NCBI GenBank assembly: GCA_002395835.1
Contig: DGVD01000012.1
Location: forward strand, 106,462 to 170,461
Source of the DNA: Bacteroidales bacterium UBA4293
GTDB taxonomy: Bacteria; Bacteroidota; Bacteroidia; Bacteroidales; Bacteroidaceae
DNA length: 64,000 bases
Direction of reading: 5' to 3'
The notes below the pieces were generated by a model. That model was given only the letters and a program-made list of their open reading frames with translations. It was not told the DNA's origin and did not search any database. Every line of letters begins with the position of its first letter. The first letter of the stretch is position 1. The translations under genes were made by a program, and so were the position numbers. This document shows, piece by piece, positions 16,774 through 25,026 of the stretch.

Positions 16774-18789
16774 TTATTCGTTTGATGGTTCTTCTTTTTC
16801 CTCAGAATCTACGGCATTTTTGTCGCATAGTTCTTTTGTTTCAGTAGTATCTTCCTTATCTTCTAATCGTGGGTTTTCAGTCTTGTCCAAGATTTCATCG
16901 GAACGTGATGCCCATGGGCGTTTGCCGAAAATCCTTTCTACGTCTTCAGCGAAGATTACTTCTCGTTCAATCAGCAACTGTGCAAGAGCTGCATGTCCTT
17001 CTTTATGCTCGGACAGGATGCTTTTAGCTCTTTCATATTGCTCTGCAATCATTTTCTTCACTTCTTCATCTATCAGCTGAGCTGTTGCTTCACTGTAAGG
17101 TTTGCTGAATGAATACTCTTCATTGTTATAATAGCAGAGGTTATAGAGTTTTTCACTCATACCTGCATAGGCTATCATTCCATAAGCTTGCTTGGTTACA
17201 CGCTCCAAGTCATTCATGGCACCAGTGGAGATGTGCTGAATGAATAGTTCCTCTGCAGCACGACCACCTAAAGTGGCACACATCTCATCAAGCATTTGTT
17301 CTTTTGTGGTTATCTGACGCTCTTCTGGCATATACCATGCTGCACCTAATGCTCTTCCTCGAGGTACAATTGTAACTTTTACCAATGGATTAGCATGCTC
17401 GCAGAACCAGGAGATAGTAGCATGTCCAGCTTCATGTATAGCAATGGATTTCTTTTCTTCTACCGTAAGAATCTTAGTCTTTTTCTCAAGACCACCGATG
17501 ATTCGGTCCACAGCATCCAGAAAATCTTGCCTTCCAACATAAGACTTGCTATGTCTTGCAGCAATCAAGGCAGCTTCGTTGCATACGTTGGCTATGTCAG
17601 CTCCGGAAAAACCTGGGGTTTGACGAGCTAATAAGTCTACATCTACCGTGTTGTCCAGACGTATAGGACGAAGATGAACATTGAAAATCTCTTTTCGCTC
17701 GTTCAAATCTGGCAGGTCTACATGGATTTGACGGTCAAAACGACCAGCACGTAGTAAGGCCTTGTCAAGGATGTCTACACGGTTCGTTGCAGCCATGATG
17801 ATGACTCCACTGTTGGTTCCAAAACCATCCATCTCGGTTAGCAGTTGGTTCAGGGTGCTCTCTCGTTCGTCATTGCCTCCCATAGCAGAGTTCTTACTAC
17901 GTGCACGACCAATTGCATCGATTTCATCGATGAAAATGATACATGGAGCCTTTTCTTTTGCTTGTCTGAAAAGGTCACGTACTCTAGATGCACCTACACC
18001 TACGAACATCTCCACAAAATCAGAACCTGACAGGGAGAAGAAAGGAACATCGGCTTCACCGGCTACAGCTTTTGCCAGGAGTGTCTTACCCGTTCCCGGA
18101 GGGCCCACTAAAAGTGCACCTTTAGGAATCTTACCACCCAGTTTAGTATATTTGTCGGGTTTCTTAAGGAAGTCTACGATCTCTTGAACCTCTTCCTTCG
18201 CTCCTTCCTGACCAGCTACATCTTTAAAAGTTACACGAGTCTTTTCATCCTTTTCTACCAATCTGGCTTTGGAACGGCCCACATTGAAGATGCCAGAACC
18301 ACCTCCTACGCCTCCTCCCATTCTTCTAAACATGAAAGAGATAAGGAAGAAGAACAGCAGAAGAGGTACAATGTTGAATAAAATGGATGTAAGAATTCCA
18401 CTCGCCCTTTCAAAACTAACTTCACCTTTGAAATTACCAGCTTCGGTCTGTTTTTCCAGGAACTCGTCCAATTTATCCATTGACCCGTATTGAACGGTAA
18501 TGTAGGGCTGAAGGCCAGTGGTTTTTGCGTCACTCTTGAAAACATCACGAATGTGTTCCGTGGTGACATACATTTTCAGTGAACCTTCGTCCTTGTTTGC
18601 TACAATCTTGTTGGCATAGCCTTTCTCTACATATTCCTTAAATTCAGTATATGTAGCACTTTTGCTGGCACTGTCATCTGAAGATGAGAACCATGCTACA
18701 CCAAGAACTATTAATAGAATAACATATAGCCAAGTTAAGTTAAAACGAGGCATGCCGTTCTTTTCTTTGTCTTTGTTGTTTTCTTCCAT
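16774..18789 (-). CDS. ftsH: ATP-dependent zinc metalloprotease FtsH
   Basis: A 671-residue membrane-anchored AAA protease that degrades misfolded and regulatory membrane proteins. Order: membrane helix about 18-35, periplasmic domain about 36-135, second helix about 136-154, AAA domain with Walker A GPPGTGKT (229-236), Walker B FIDEIDAIG (about 285-293) and second region of homology AATNRVDILDKALLRAGRFD, then the zinc site HEAGH (452-456). The C-terminal tail is acidic, rich in Glu/Asp/Lys. All catalytic residues are present. It follows rsfS with one intervening base and precedes cdsA by 4 nt, an arrangement that is common in Bacteroidales. Confidence 0.98.
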   Translation of the reverse strand: MEENNKDKEKNGMPRFNLTWLYVILLIVLGVAWFSSSDDSASKSATYTEFKEYVEKGYANKIVANKDEGSLKMYVTTEHIRDVFKSDAKTTGLQPYITVQYGSMDKLDEFLEKQTEAGNFKGEVSFERASGILTSILFNIVPLLLFFFLISFMFRRMGGGVGGGSGIFNVGRSKARLVEKDEKTRVTFKDVAGQEGAKEEVQEIVDFLKKPDKYTKLGGKIPKGALLVGPPGTGKTLLAKAVAGEADVPFFSLSGSDFVEMFVGVGASRVRDLFRQAKEKAPCIIFIDEIDAIGRARSKNSAMGGNDERESTLNQLLTEMDGFGTNSGVIIMAATNRVDILDKALLRAGRFDRQIHVDLPDLNERKEIFNVHLRPIRLDNTVDVDLLARQTPGFSGADIANVCNEAALIAARHSKSYVGRQDFLDAVDRIIGGLEKKTKILTVEEKKSIAIHEAGHATISWFCEHANPLVKVTIVPRGRALGAAWYMPEERQITTKEQMLDEMCATLGGRAAEELFIQHISTGAMNDLERVTKQAYGMIAYAGMSEKLYNLCYYNNEEYSFSKPYSEATAQLIDEEVKKMIAEQYERAKSILSEHKEGHAALAQLLIEREVIFAEDVERIFGKRPWASRSDEILDKTENPRLEDKEDTTETKELCDKNAVDSEEKEEPSNE

Positions 18790-18790
18790 A

Positions 18791-19150
18791 TTAATCCAAG
18801 TTAGGGATAGTAATTAGTTTCGCATCTGCCCATAAATTCTCCAGCTGGTAAAAAGCTCTGTATTCTGGTAGGAAAACATGAGCCACCACATCTACATAAT
18901 CCATGGCTACCCAGGATGCATTTCTATATCCGTCCAGTCCCACAGGGCGTTCATGTAAATCTCTGTCAGTGACTTCTGCTATGGACCTGACTATGGCCTC
19001 TAGCTGTGTAGGGGAGTTTCCTTGGCAGATGACAAGATAATCACAGATCGCATCGTCGACTTCTGTTAAATCGGCAACTACAATTTCCGTGCCTTTTTTC
19101 TCTTGAATCCCTTCTATTATTTTGTTTACTAAATCTTTGGTTTGAGTCAT
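18791..19150 (-). CDS. rsfS: Ribosomal silencing factor RsfS
   Basis: A 119-residue protein of the RsfS/YbeB/Iojap family that binds uL14 and blocks joining of the 30S and 50S subunits in slow growth. The motifs CDYLVICQGNSPTQLEAI (about residues 35-52), RPVGLDGYRNASWVAMDY (about 78-95) and VVAHVFLPEYRAFYQLENLW (about 97-116) are characteristic. First gene of the rsfS-ftsH-cdsA operon. A -7 box sits 25 nt before its ATG. Confidence 0.95.
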   Translation of the reverse strand: MTQTKDLVNKIIEGIQEKKGTEIVVADLTEVDDAICDYLVICQGNSPTQLEAIVRSIAEVTDRDLHERPVGLDGYRNASWVAMDYVDVVAHVFLPEYRAFYQLENLWADAKLITIPNLD

Positions 19151-19175
19151 TCTTTATTTTGGGTACATATTTTTG

Positions 19176-19183
19176 CAAAGATA
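19176..19183 (-). promoter_or_regulatory. -7 box of the rsfS-ftsH-cdsA operon
   Basis: TATCTTTG on the minus strand, about 25 nt before the rsfS ATG. No clear -33 element. Confidence 0.65.
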
Positions 19184-19296
19184 CTTTGTTTTTCTTATTA
19201 TGCTGGCATATTTTCTTAGCTTTTCATTATTTTTTAGATTTAAAGCGGCCGAAATCTTGAAAATAGCAGGATGAAAGAAAAAAAAGTCCAGAAAGT

Positions 19297-19327
19297 TTTG
19301 TCGGTTTTCAAAAAAGCCTTAACTTTG
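19297..19327 (+). promoter_or_regulatory. Promoter of tRNA-Gln
   Basis: TTTG (19297-19300), a 19-nt spacer and TAACTTTG (19320-19327). This is one of the best matches to the Bacteroidetes consensus in the window, as expected for a strongly expressed tRNA. Confidence 0.75.
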
Positions 19328-19358
19328 CATCGCTTTTAGAAAGAAAGCATAAGGACAT

Positions 19359-19429
19359 TGGGATATGGTGTAATGGTAACACTACAGATTCTGGTCCTGT
19401 CATTCCAGGTTCGAATCCTGGTATCCCAA
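19359..19429 (+). tRNA. tRNA-Gln (anticodon CUG)
   Basis: A full cloverleaf can be drawn: acceptor TGGGATA/TATCCCA, D stem GTGT/ACAC, T arm CCAGG-TTCGAAT-CCTGG, discriminator A. The anticodon CTG lies at 19391-19393, so it reads CAG codons. The last anticodon-stem pair (31-39) is an A-C mismatch. The 3' CCA is not encoded. It has its own promoter and terminator, so it is a single-gene transcript. Confidence 0.93.
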
Positions 19430-19432
19430 CAG

Positions 19433-19460
19433 AGAGTCTCCATCGAGACTCTTTTTTTTT
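19433..19460 (+). terminator. Terminator of tRNA-Gln
   Basis: Perfect 8-bp stem AGAGTCTC/GAGACTCT with a 4-nt loop followed by a run of nine to ten Ts, starting 4 nt after the tRNA. Confidence 0.9.
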
Positions 19461-19476
19461 ACCAAATTGAAACCGC

Positions 19477-19509
19477 AAAAAAGGAGAGGTCTGACCCTCT
19501 CCTTTTTTT
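19477..19509. terminator. Terminator of the DUF349 gene, bidirectional
   Basis: Perfect 13-bp stem with arms AAAAAAGGAGAGG (19477-19489) and CCTCTCCTTTTTT (19496-19508), 6-nt loop. It lies just after the stop codon of the minus-strand DUF349 gene. Confidence 0.9.
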
Positions 19510-19513
19510 ATTA

Positions 19514-21283
19514 TTACTGTTCTTGCTGGTTTCTGATTTCTTCATCCAAAGCTGCAATTTTATCTTTCTGCAATTCCAGCTCGTCTTTAAGCTTTTCAAT
19601 TTTGCGTTTGATTTCAGCCAAAAGACCACTACCAGATTTTGAGGTTGAGTTTAAGAATCCAAGGTTGTTTTCGTAAGTCTTAATCTCAGATTTCATGTTC
19701 TCGTATGCTCTGAACAGGCGTTCACGCTCTTTCAGCAGGTTATTGCCACCTTCCTGAGCACGTTCCTTGATAGAGTCTTTAAATCTGTTCAAACGCTTTT
19801 TGCCGTTTTTCCCATTCAGTTTTTTATAAAGGTCATTAATAAGTCCTTTGTACTCTTCATAGATTTTGTCTTTTTCCTTGAATGGCACATGACCGGTTTC
19901 ATTCCATTCTTTAGTAAGATCATGCAAAGTTTCCTGAATGTCATCAGCTTCTTCTGATGCCAGTTCCTTCAGCTTTTCAATGATACCTTTCTTCTTTTTC
20001 AGGTTGTCACGTTCTTCATTGTGTACGGAAGAAGTAGCTTTTTCTTTCTGCTCGAAGAAGTAATCACAAGCAGTAACAAAGCGTTTCCAAATGGCATCCG
20101 ATTCTTTCTTTGCTACAGGACCGATGGCCTTCCATTCTTTCTGAAGACGAATCAGTGCATCGGCTGTCTTTTTCCATTCTTTGCTGTCTTTCAGCTGCTC
20201 TGCTTTCTCACAAAGGGCAGTCTTCTGCTCCAGATTATTAGCCAGGTTCTCCTTGAGTGTCTTGAAGAATTCACTTTTAGCTGTGAAGAACTTGTCGCAA
20301 GCAGAACGGAAACGCTCGAAGATCTTCACGTTCATCTTTTGAGGGGCAAATCCTATTTTCTTCCAGTTTGCCTGTAAATCGATGACCTTCTGAGTCATTT
20401 CATTCCAGAGTGGAGCCGTTGTCAGCTTCTCCAAATCAATGCTCTCTATTTCTTCGCAAATAGCAGTCTTCTTTTCCAGATTTTGAGCTTCCTGATTCTT
20501 AATCTCCTCAAAATGTTGTTGATAGCGACGGTTTACAATGGTGGAAGCTTCTTTGAAGCGTTTCCAGATTTCTTCTCTGATATCTTTAGCTACAGGTCCG
20601 CACTCACGGAACTCTTTGTGCAGTTCCTGAAGCTTGCGGGAAGCGTCTACCACATCCTCTGCTTCTGCCAGTTTCTCTGCAGCTTCACAGAGAGCGGTCT
20701 TTATCTCCAGGTTTTTCTTGAAGTCGTACTCTCTGAATTCGTTGTTTATCTTCAGAATGTCATAATATCTTTCGATGTAGAGCTGGTAGCTCTTCCAGAT
20801 TTCTGTAGATTTCTCTGGAGGAACAGGACCGATAGTTTTCCATTCTGCCTGTATACCTTTCACCTCATCGTATGCTTTATTGGCTTCATCAGGGCTCTCG
20901 GTGAGGGTCTTGATGCGCTCTATGATGGCTTGTTTCTTCTCTAGGTTCTCGGCGCGTTGCTGTTCCTGCTCCTTGAGTAAGGCATTCTTACGTTCCTTTA
21001 TCAGGCTCATTTCTGCCTTGAAGGTCACTTCATCTTCATCTACGGCTGGGGTGAATTCTTTAGGATCACCGCCATTTTCAAGGTGTTCCTGATATGCCTT
21101 TTCTTGTTCTGCAAGATGAAGCTTGTAGAACGTTTGCTTAAGAGCATCTAACTCTGATTTGTTAGTGCTTTCAACGTCTTGGACGATTTCCTTCAAACGG
21201 GAAATTACATCTGCCTTCGTAGTGTAAACCGTTTTTGAAGGTTCCTGCTGGGTCAACTCATTGTTTTCTGTAGAGTCCATCAT
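19514..21283 (-). CDS. DUF349 repeat protein
   Basis: A 589-residue, very charged, all-helical protein with five tandem DUF349 units, each marked by a W-x2-x-G-x-(V/A)-(P/A) core: EWKTIGPVPP (about residues 148), EFRECGPVAK (about 224), NWKKIGFAPQ (about 307), EWKAIGPVAK (about 384) and EWNETGHVPF (about 460). Each is followed by a helix with Ile-Trp-Lys-Arg-Phe or similar. The C-terminal 110 residues are a predicted coiled coil rich in Lys/Glu. There is no signal peptide. DUF349 proteins are widespread in Bacteroidetes and I do not know a proven function. It has its own promoter and terminator and is transcribed alone. Confidence 0.9.
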   Translation of the reverse strand: MMDSTENNELTQQEPSKTVYTTKADVISRLKEIVQDVESTNKSELDALKQTFYKLHLAEQEKAYQEHLENGGDPKEFTPAVDEDEVTFKAEMSLIKERKNALLKEQEQQRAENLEKKQAIIERIKTLTESPDEANKAYDEVKGIQAEWKTIGPVPPEKSTEIWKSYQLYIERYYDILKINNEFREYDFKKNLEIKTALCEAAEKLAEAEDVVDASRKLQELHKEFRECGPVAKDIREEIWKRFKEASTIVNRRYQQHFEEIKNQEAQNLEKKTAICEEIESIDLEKLTTAPLWNEMTQKVIDLQANWKKIGFAPQKMNVKIFERFRSACDKFFTAKSEFFKTLKENLANNLEQKTALCEKAEQLKDSKEWKKTADALIRLQKEWKAIGPVAKKESDAIWKRFVTACDYFFEQKEKATSSVHNEERDNLKKKKGIIEKLKELASEEADDIQETLHDLTKEWNETGHVPFKEKDKIYEEYKGLINDLYKKLNGKNGKKRLNRFKDSIKERAQEGGNNLLKERERLFRAYENMKSEIKTYENNLGFLNSTSKSGSGLLAEIKRKIEKLKDELELQKDKIAALDEEIRNQQEQ

Positions 21284-21332
21284 AGTAATTATTAGAATTC
21301 AGTTAACGGTGCAAAAATTGCGTTTAATTTTA

Positions 21333-21340
21333 CAAAGATA
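21333..21340 (-). promoter_or_regulatory. -7 box of the DUF349 gene
   Basis: TATCTTTG on the minus strand, 50 nt before the start codon, in the 77-nt gap after ksgA. Confidence 0.65.
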
Positions 21341-21360
21341 TGAGATTTTGTGTAAAACTC

Positions 21361-22164
21361 CTAATTATTTGAATTAAAATCTTCATTTAAAGTTTTTTCA
21401 ACTTGATTTGTGAGTTGGATAAACTCCTGAACGGACAACTGCTCCGGTCTTTTATTCATGATTTCACATGCCAGAATAGGACTTTCCTTCCCTACAATAG
21501 CTTTTATGGAGTTCCTCAATGTCTTCCTGCGCTGGTTGAAAGTGGTCTTTACCACTTTTTTGAACAGTGCCTCATCGCATCCCAGACTGGTGGTTTGATT
21601 GCGGGTCATGCGTATCACGGCACTTTTAACCTTTGGGGGAGGATTGAACACGTTCTCGTGTACGGTGAACAGGTATTCCACATCGTACCATGCTTGAATC
21701 AAGATGCTCAGTATTCCATTCGTTTTATTGCCGGGCTTGGCAGCCAGTCGTTCTGCCACTTCTTTCTGAATCATACCCGTACAGCATGGAATCTGATCTT
21801 TGTGCTCCAGCATCTTGAAGAAAATCTGACTGGAGATGTTATAGGGGTAGTTGCCTGTCAGGACGAAAGGCTGCCCCTCGAAGAGGCGTTCTATATGCAT
21901 CTTGAGGAAATCATCTTCTATAATGTCATCTTCCAGCTGGGGATAATTCTTCCTGAGGTAATCCACAGACTCAAAGTCCAGTTCCACTACTTTCAGCTTT
22001 CTTCCTTTAGGGATGAGGAACTGAGTGAGTACACCCATTCCAGGGCCTACTTCCAGGATAGGGAGGCCTGGGGCAGCATCTACGGTGTCTGCTATGGCTT
22101 TCGCTATTTCCAGGTCTTTCAAAAAGTGTTGCCCTAGAAACTTTTTTGGCTTTACTAACTGCAT
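21361..22164 (-). CDS. rsmA: 16S rRNA dimethyladenosine transferase KsgA (RsmA)
   Basis: This 267-residue enzyme dimethylates A1518 and A1519 of 16S rRNA during late 30S assembly. It has the family start VKPKKFLGQHFLKD, SAM motif I LEVGPGMGVLTQFL (about residues 38-51), motif II VELD, and the catalytic motif LTGNYPYNISSQIF (about 102-115). The C-terminal domain carries the basic segment TTFNQRRKTLRNSIKAI. Length is usual. It diverges from the flippase-like gene, and the two -7 boxes overlap in the 22181-22202 region. Confidence 0.96.
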   Translation of the reverse strand: MQLVKPKKFLGQHFLKDLEIAKAIADTVDAAPGLPILEVGPGMGVLTQFLIPKGRKLKVVELDFESVDYLRKNYPQLEDDIIEDDFLKMHIERLFEGQPFVLTGNYPYNISSQIFFKMLEHKDQIPCCTGMIQKEVAERLAAKPGNKTNGILSILIQAWYDVEYLFTVHENVFNPPPKVKSAVIRMTRNQTTSLGCDEALFKKVVKTTFNQRRKTLRNSIKAIVGKESPILACEIMNKRPEQLSVQEFIQLTNQVEKTLNEDFNSNN

Positions 22165-22180
22165 TTATGCTTATTTTTTT

Positions 22181-22202
22181 TATCTTTGCTCTCGCAAAGG
22201 TA
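22181..22202. promoter_or_regulatory. Overlapping divergent -7 boxes of ksgA and the flippase-like gene
   Basis: Plus strand TATCTTTG at 22181-22188; minus strand TACCTTTG at 22195-22202. The predicted start of each transcript falls in or next to the other's -7 box, so the two promoters should exclude each other. The -33 elements are weak on both sides. Confidence 0.65.
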
Positions 22203-22211
22203 CTAAAAAAA

Positions 22212-23195
22212 TTGAAAACGGTTTTAAACGACATCATAAAAGTGGCAGCTTCTGTTTTTTTAGGGGCTGTAATTCTTTATTGGACCTATCGTGACTTTGA
22301 TTTGTCCAGCCTTGACTATGTGCTGAAGAATGAAGTAAACTGGGGTTGGATGATCTTTTCTTTGCCTTTCGGTGTCTTGGCACAGATGTTCAGAGGATGG
22401 CGATGGAAACAGACGTTAGAGCCCTTGGGAGAGCATCCTTTGATGCGTCATTGTGTGAACTCCATCTTCGTTTCCTATGCTGCTAATCTGCTGATTCCTC
22501 GTGTGGGGGAACTGTCCCGATGTGGAATCTTGAAAAAATACGATGGGGTGTCTTTTACCAAGTCGTTGGGGACGGTGGTGACAGAACGAATAATCGACTC
22601 TCTCTGCATCCTGTTTATTACAGGCATCACGCTTTTGTCCCAGATGGCAGTCTTTACTGTTTTCTTCCGGGAAACAGGTACGGATTTGAATTCCATCACA
22701 GCCAGATTTGCACCTATACATTATTTAATATTAGGTATAAGTCTGTTGGGTATTCTGATTCTGGCTTTCCTGCTGCTTAGGAAACTGTCCTTTTTCACCA
22801 AGGTGAAAGAAAAGTTTCAGAGTCTTTGTGATGGCATCCTGTCACTGAAAAATGTGAAGAACAAGCCGCTTTTTGCTTTCCATACGGCAGGCATTTGGGT
22901 AAGTTATATTCTACATTTTTCATTAACTCTTTATGCCTTCCCATTTACAGAAAACCTTGGTTTCATCGCAAGTCTGGTTATGTTTGTGGTAGGAAGTATA
23001 GCCGTAATTGTTCCTACTCCAAATGGTGCAGGTCCTTGGCATTTTGCAGTCATCACCATGCTTGTGCTGTATGGGGTGAATGAAGCAGAGGCTGGTGTCT
23101 TTGCCCTTTTGGTACATTCCATCCAAACCTTGCTGATAGTGGTTTTGGGAGTGTGGGGAATGATAGCTTTAGCATTGGACAAGAAGAAAAACTGA
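22212..23195 (+). CDS. Lysylphosphatidylglycerol synthase-type transmembrane protein (UPF0104)
   Basis: A 327-residue integral membrane protein with about eight helices. The pattern is that of the LPG synthetase TM region family: FRGWRWKQTLEPLG, then AANLLIPRVGELSRCGIL (about residues 96-113), and GSIAVIVPTPNGAGPWHFAV (about 257-276), all conserved features of the family, which includes flippase-like and lipid-modifying proteins. It lacks the soluble aminoacyl-transfer domain of MprF, so lipid export or flipping is the likelier role. I place the start at TTG 22212 because the -7 box at 22181-22188 predicts a transcript start near 22195, after the upstream in-frame TTG (22146) and ATG (22167), both of which also lie at the ksgA start. 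The start is not certain. Confidence 0.85.
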   Translation: MKTVLNDIIKVAASVFLGAVILYWTYRDFDLSSLDYVLKNEVNWGWMIFSLPFGVLAQMFRGWRWKQTLEPLGEHPLMRHCVNSIFVSYAANLLIPRVGELSRCGILKKYDGVSFTKSLGTVVTERIIDSLCILFITGITLLSQMAVFTVFFRETGTDLNSITARFAPIHYLILGISLLGILILAFLLLRKLSFFTKVKEKFQSLCDGILSLKNVKNKPLFAFHTAGIWVSYILHFSLTLYAFPFTENLGFIASLVMFVVGSIAVIVPTPNGAGPWHFAVITMLVLYGVNEAEAGVFALLVHSIQTLLIVVLGVWGMIALALDKKKN

Positions 23196-23208
23196 AATTT
23201 ATTATATT

Positions 23209-24672
23209 ATGGCAACGATTAAAAATTTAGAGCCAAAGGCTATTTTTAAGAATTTTGAACTCTTGACTCAGGTTCCACGTCCATCCGGACATTTGGAAAA
23301 GATTCAGTCCTTCCTCTTGGAATGGGCCAAAGAGCATGGTGTAGAGGCAGAAAAAGATGAGGCTGGAAACATCCTTATGCGTAAACCTGCTACTCCTGGT
23401 TTTGAGAATAGACAGACTGCCATCCTTCAGGCACACATGGACATGGTGCCTCAGCAGGTGGAGGGCAGAGGTCATAATTTCAAAACGGATCCTTTGAAGC
23501 TTTTCATCGATGGTGACTGGCTGAAAGCAGAGGGAACTACTTTAGGTGCCGATGATGGTATAGGTGTAGCTTCTATTATGGCTATTATGGAGTCTAAAAC
23601 CCTGAAGCATGGTCCACTGGAAGCCCTGATTACTGCCGATGAGGAAACGGGTATGTACGGAGCTTTCGGGCTGAAGGAAGGTGAACTTAAGGGTTCTATC
23701 CTGCTCAATCTGGATACCGAAGATGAGGGTGAACTCACCATTGGTTGTGCTGGTGGTGTGGATGTGTCAGCTACTTTAGGTTACAAGGAGGTGGAGACCG
23801 ACCCTAAAGATGTGGCAGTAAAGGTTTCTATCCGTGGTTTGCTGGGTGGTCATTCTGGTTTGGAAATCTCTTGTGGTAGAGCCAATGCTAATAAGTTGAT
23901 GGCTCGTTTCGTGAAAGATGCTATTAAGGATGATTCAGTTCGTCTGGCTAGTTGGCACGGTGGTAATATGCGAAATGCCATTCCTCGTGAATGTACCGTG
24001 GTGCTGACTCTCCCTGAAGAGAACAAGGAAGATTTGCTGGATTTAGCAGCATGCTATAAGGAAATATTCTGGGAAGAATTTAAGGAAATAGAGACTTCAG
24101 ATTTCTCATTCATGGTAGAGAAGTGCAAGGTTCCAGCTTTGCAGGTGCCAGAAGAAATTACTGATAATCTGGTGAATGCCATTTTAGGTTGTCAGGATGG
24201 TGTTTGCAGATATATCCCTACCATTCCTTCTACCGTGGAGACTTCTAGCAACTTGTCTATCGTGAATATCGATGGTGGAAATGCTGAAATTCAGCTTTTG
24301 GTTAGAAGTTCTAGTGAAACCATGAAGGAATATCTGGCCAACTCACTGGAAAGCTGCTTCAGCATGGCAGGTATGAAGGTAGAGTTCAGTGGTTCTTATA
24401 GTGGTTGGCAGCCTAACACCTCTTCTCCTATCGTGAAAGCCATGGCAGAGTGCTACCATAGACTGTTTGAGGAAAATTGTAAGATTGTGGTGGTACATGC
24501 AGGTTTGGAATGTGGAATCATTGGAGCAGTAACTCCAGGTTTGGATATGGTTTCATTCGGTCCTACCTTACGTAGTCCTCACACTCCTCAGGAGCGTTGT
24601 TACATTCCTTCCGTGTCAAAATATTGGAAACTTTTGGTGGCTACTTTGGAGGAGATTCCAGAGAAGCAATAA
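23209..24672 (+). CDS. pepD: Aminoacyl-histidine dipeptidase PepD (M20 family)
   Basis: A 487-residue cytosolic metallopeptidase that cleaves a broad range of dipeptides. The metal-binding motifs are intact: QAHMDMVPQ (His76/Asp78), GADDGIGVASIMAIM (about residues 113-127), ADEETGMYGAFGL (about 144-156) and LNLDTEDEGELTIGCAGG (about 165-182). The C-terminal end VVHAGLECGIIG, then DMVSFGPTLRSPHTPQERC holds the last zinc ligand. Full length for the family. It starts 13 nt after the flippase-like gene, so probably in one unit. Confidence 0.95.
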   Translation: MATIKNLEPKAIFKNFELLTQVPRPSGHLEKIQSFLLEWAKEHGVEAEKDEAGNILMRKPATPGFENRQTAILQAHMDMVPQQVEGRGHNFKTDPLKLFIDGDWLKAEGTTLGADDGIGVASIMAIMESKTLKHGPLEALITADEETGMYGAFGLKEGELKGSILLNLDTEDEGELTIGCAGGVDVSATLGYKEVETDPKDVAVKVSIRGLLGGHSGLEISCGRANANKLMARFVKDAIKDDSVRLASWHGGNMRNAIPRECTVVLTLPEENKEDLLDLAACYKEIFWEEFKEIETSDFSFMVEKCKVPALQVPEEITDNLVNAILGCQDGVCRYIPTIPSTVETSSNLSIVNIDGGNAEIQLLVRSSSETMKEYLANSLESCFSMAGMKVEFSGSYSGWQPNTSSPIVKAMAECYHRLFEENCKIVVVHAGLECGIIGAVTPGLDMVSFGPTLRSPHTPQERCYIPSVSKYWKLLVATLEEIPEKQ

Positions 24673-24754
24673 GCACCTTTTTAGAAGGCTATTTTTATTT
24701 CCCCAGTTAGAGAAATATTTTTTCCCAACTGGGGAAATATTTTTCCCTAGTTAA
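24673..24754. repeat. 22-bp tandem repeat / imperfect hairpins after pepD
   Basis: On the minus strand the segment 24701-24752 reads as consecutive 22-nt units, each starting AACT or AGTT and carrying GGGAAAAATATTTC (or one base longer/shorter in the A run). Two full units and the first 8 nt of a third are present. The arrangement also forms the inverted pair CCCCAGTT (24701-24708) and AACTGGGG (24727-24734), and a GGGAAA-TATT-TTTCCC hairpin at 24732-24747. On the plus strand a weak AGC..CTT/AAGGCT hairpin with ATTTTTATTT (24672-24700) may end pepD transcription. Confidence 0.6.
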
Positions 24755-24803
24755 TGGATTTTCAGTGCTCCATGTTAAAAAGGGTATATTTTTGTTGATT
24801 TTT

Positions 24804-24835
24804 TTTGCATTGAAAAGTAATTTATTATATCTTTG
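24804..24835 (+). promoter_or_regulatory. Promoter in the pepD-macroglobulin gap
   Basis: TTTG (24804-24807), a 20-nt spacer and TATCTTTG (24828-24835), a close match to consensus. It lies 191 nt before the next start codon, far more than the 13-30 nt seen for most genes here. Confidence 0.7.
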
Positions 24836-24841
24836 CCACGT

Positions 24842-24962
24842 GATATGATTTATGAACAAGTTCATGAATATCAAATCATAGAATAAGTTTCAAGAGAGAG
24901 TTAGTTTCCTTTTATTGGTGGGCATCCTTCACTGTGAAGTGGGGGATGTTTTTTATTTTTTT
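24842..24962 (+). ncRNA. Candidate ~120-nt small RNA (or attenuated leader)
   Basis: The promoter at 24804-24835 predicts a start near 24842 and a terminator-like hairpin with a long T tract ends at 24962, giving an RNA of about 120 nt that does not reach the next gene. Within it are ATGAAC-AA-GTTCAT (24852-24865) enclosed by ATGATTT/AAATCAT. No known RNA family is recognised. A 13-codon ORF inside shows no amino-acid bias. It could instead be a regulated leader of the macroglobulin gene. Confidence 0.45.
24923..24962 (+). terminator. Terminator-like hairpin upstream of the macroglobulin gene
   Basis: CTTCAC-T-GTGAAG apical stem (24927-24939), extended by CATCC/GGATG (24923-24927 and 24944-24948) with a short bulge, followed by TTTTTTATTTTTTT. 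The T tract is the longest in the window apart from that of tRNA-Gln. Confidence 0.7.
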
Positions 24963-25026
24963 AATTATCAGATTTTACCATCTCACAAATAATTACTTAA
25001 TTTGCGATAGATTATTTAGAGGAAAC

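Noticed and set aside
17762..18187. 141-codon open frame opposite ftsH
   Set aside because: It mirrors the conserved AAA domain of ftsH on the other strand and has no domain of its own; a shadow of codon bias.
21403..22137. 244-codon open frame opposite ksgA
   Set aside because: It covers a fully conserved ksgA on the other strand, has no promoter box and shows no recognisable protein features.
24845..24886. 13-codon ORF in the candidate small RNA as an attenuation peptide
   Set aside because: It has no run of a single amino acid and no matching biosynthetic gene downstream, unlike the pheA leader.
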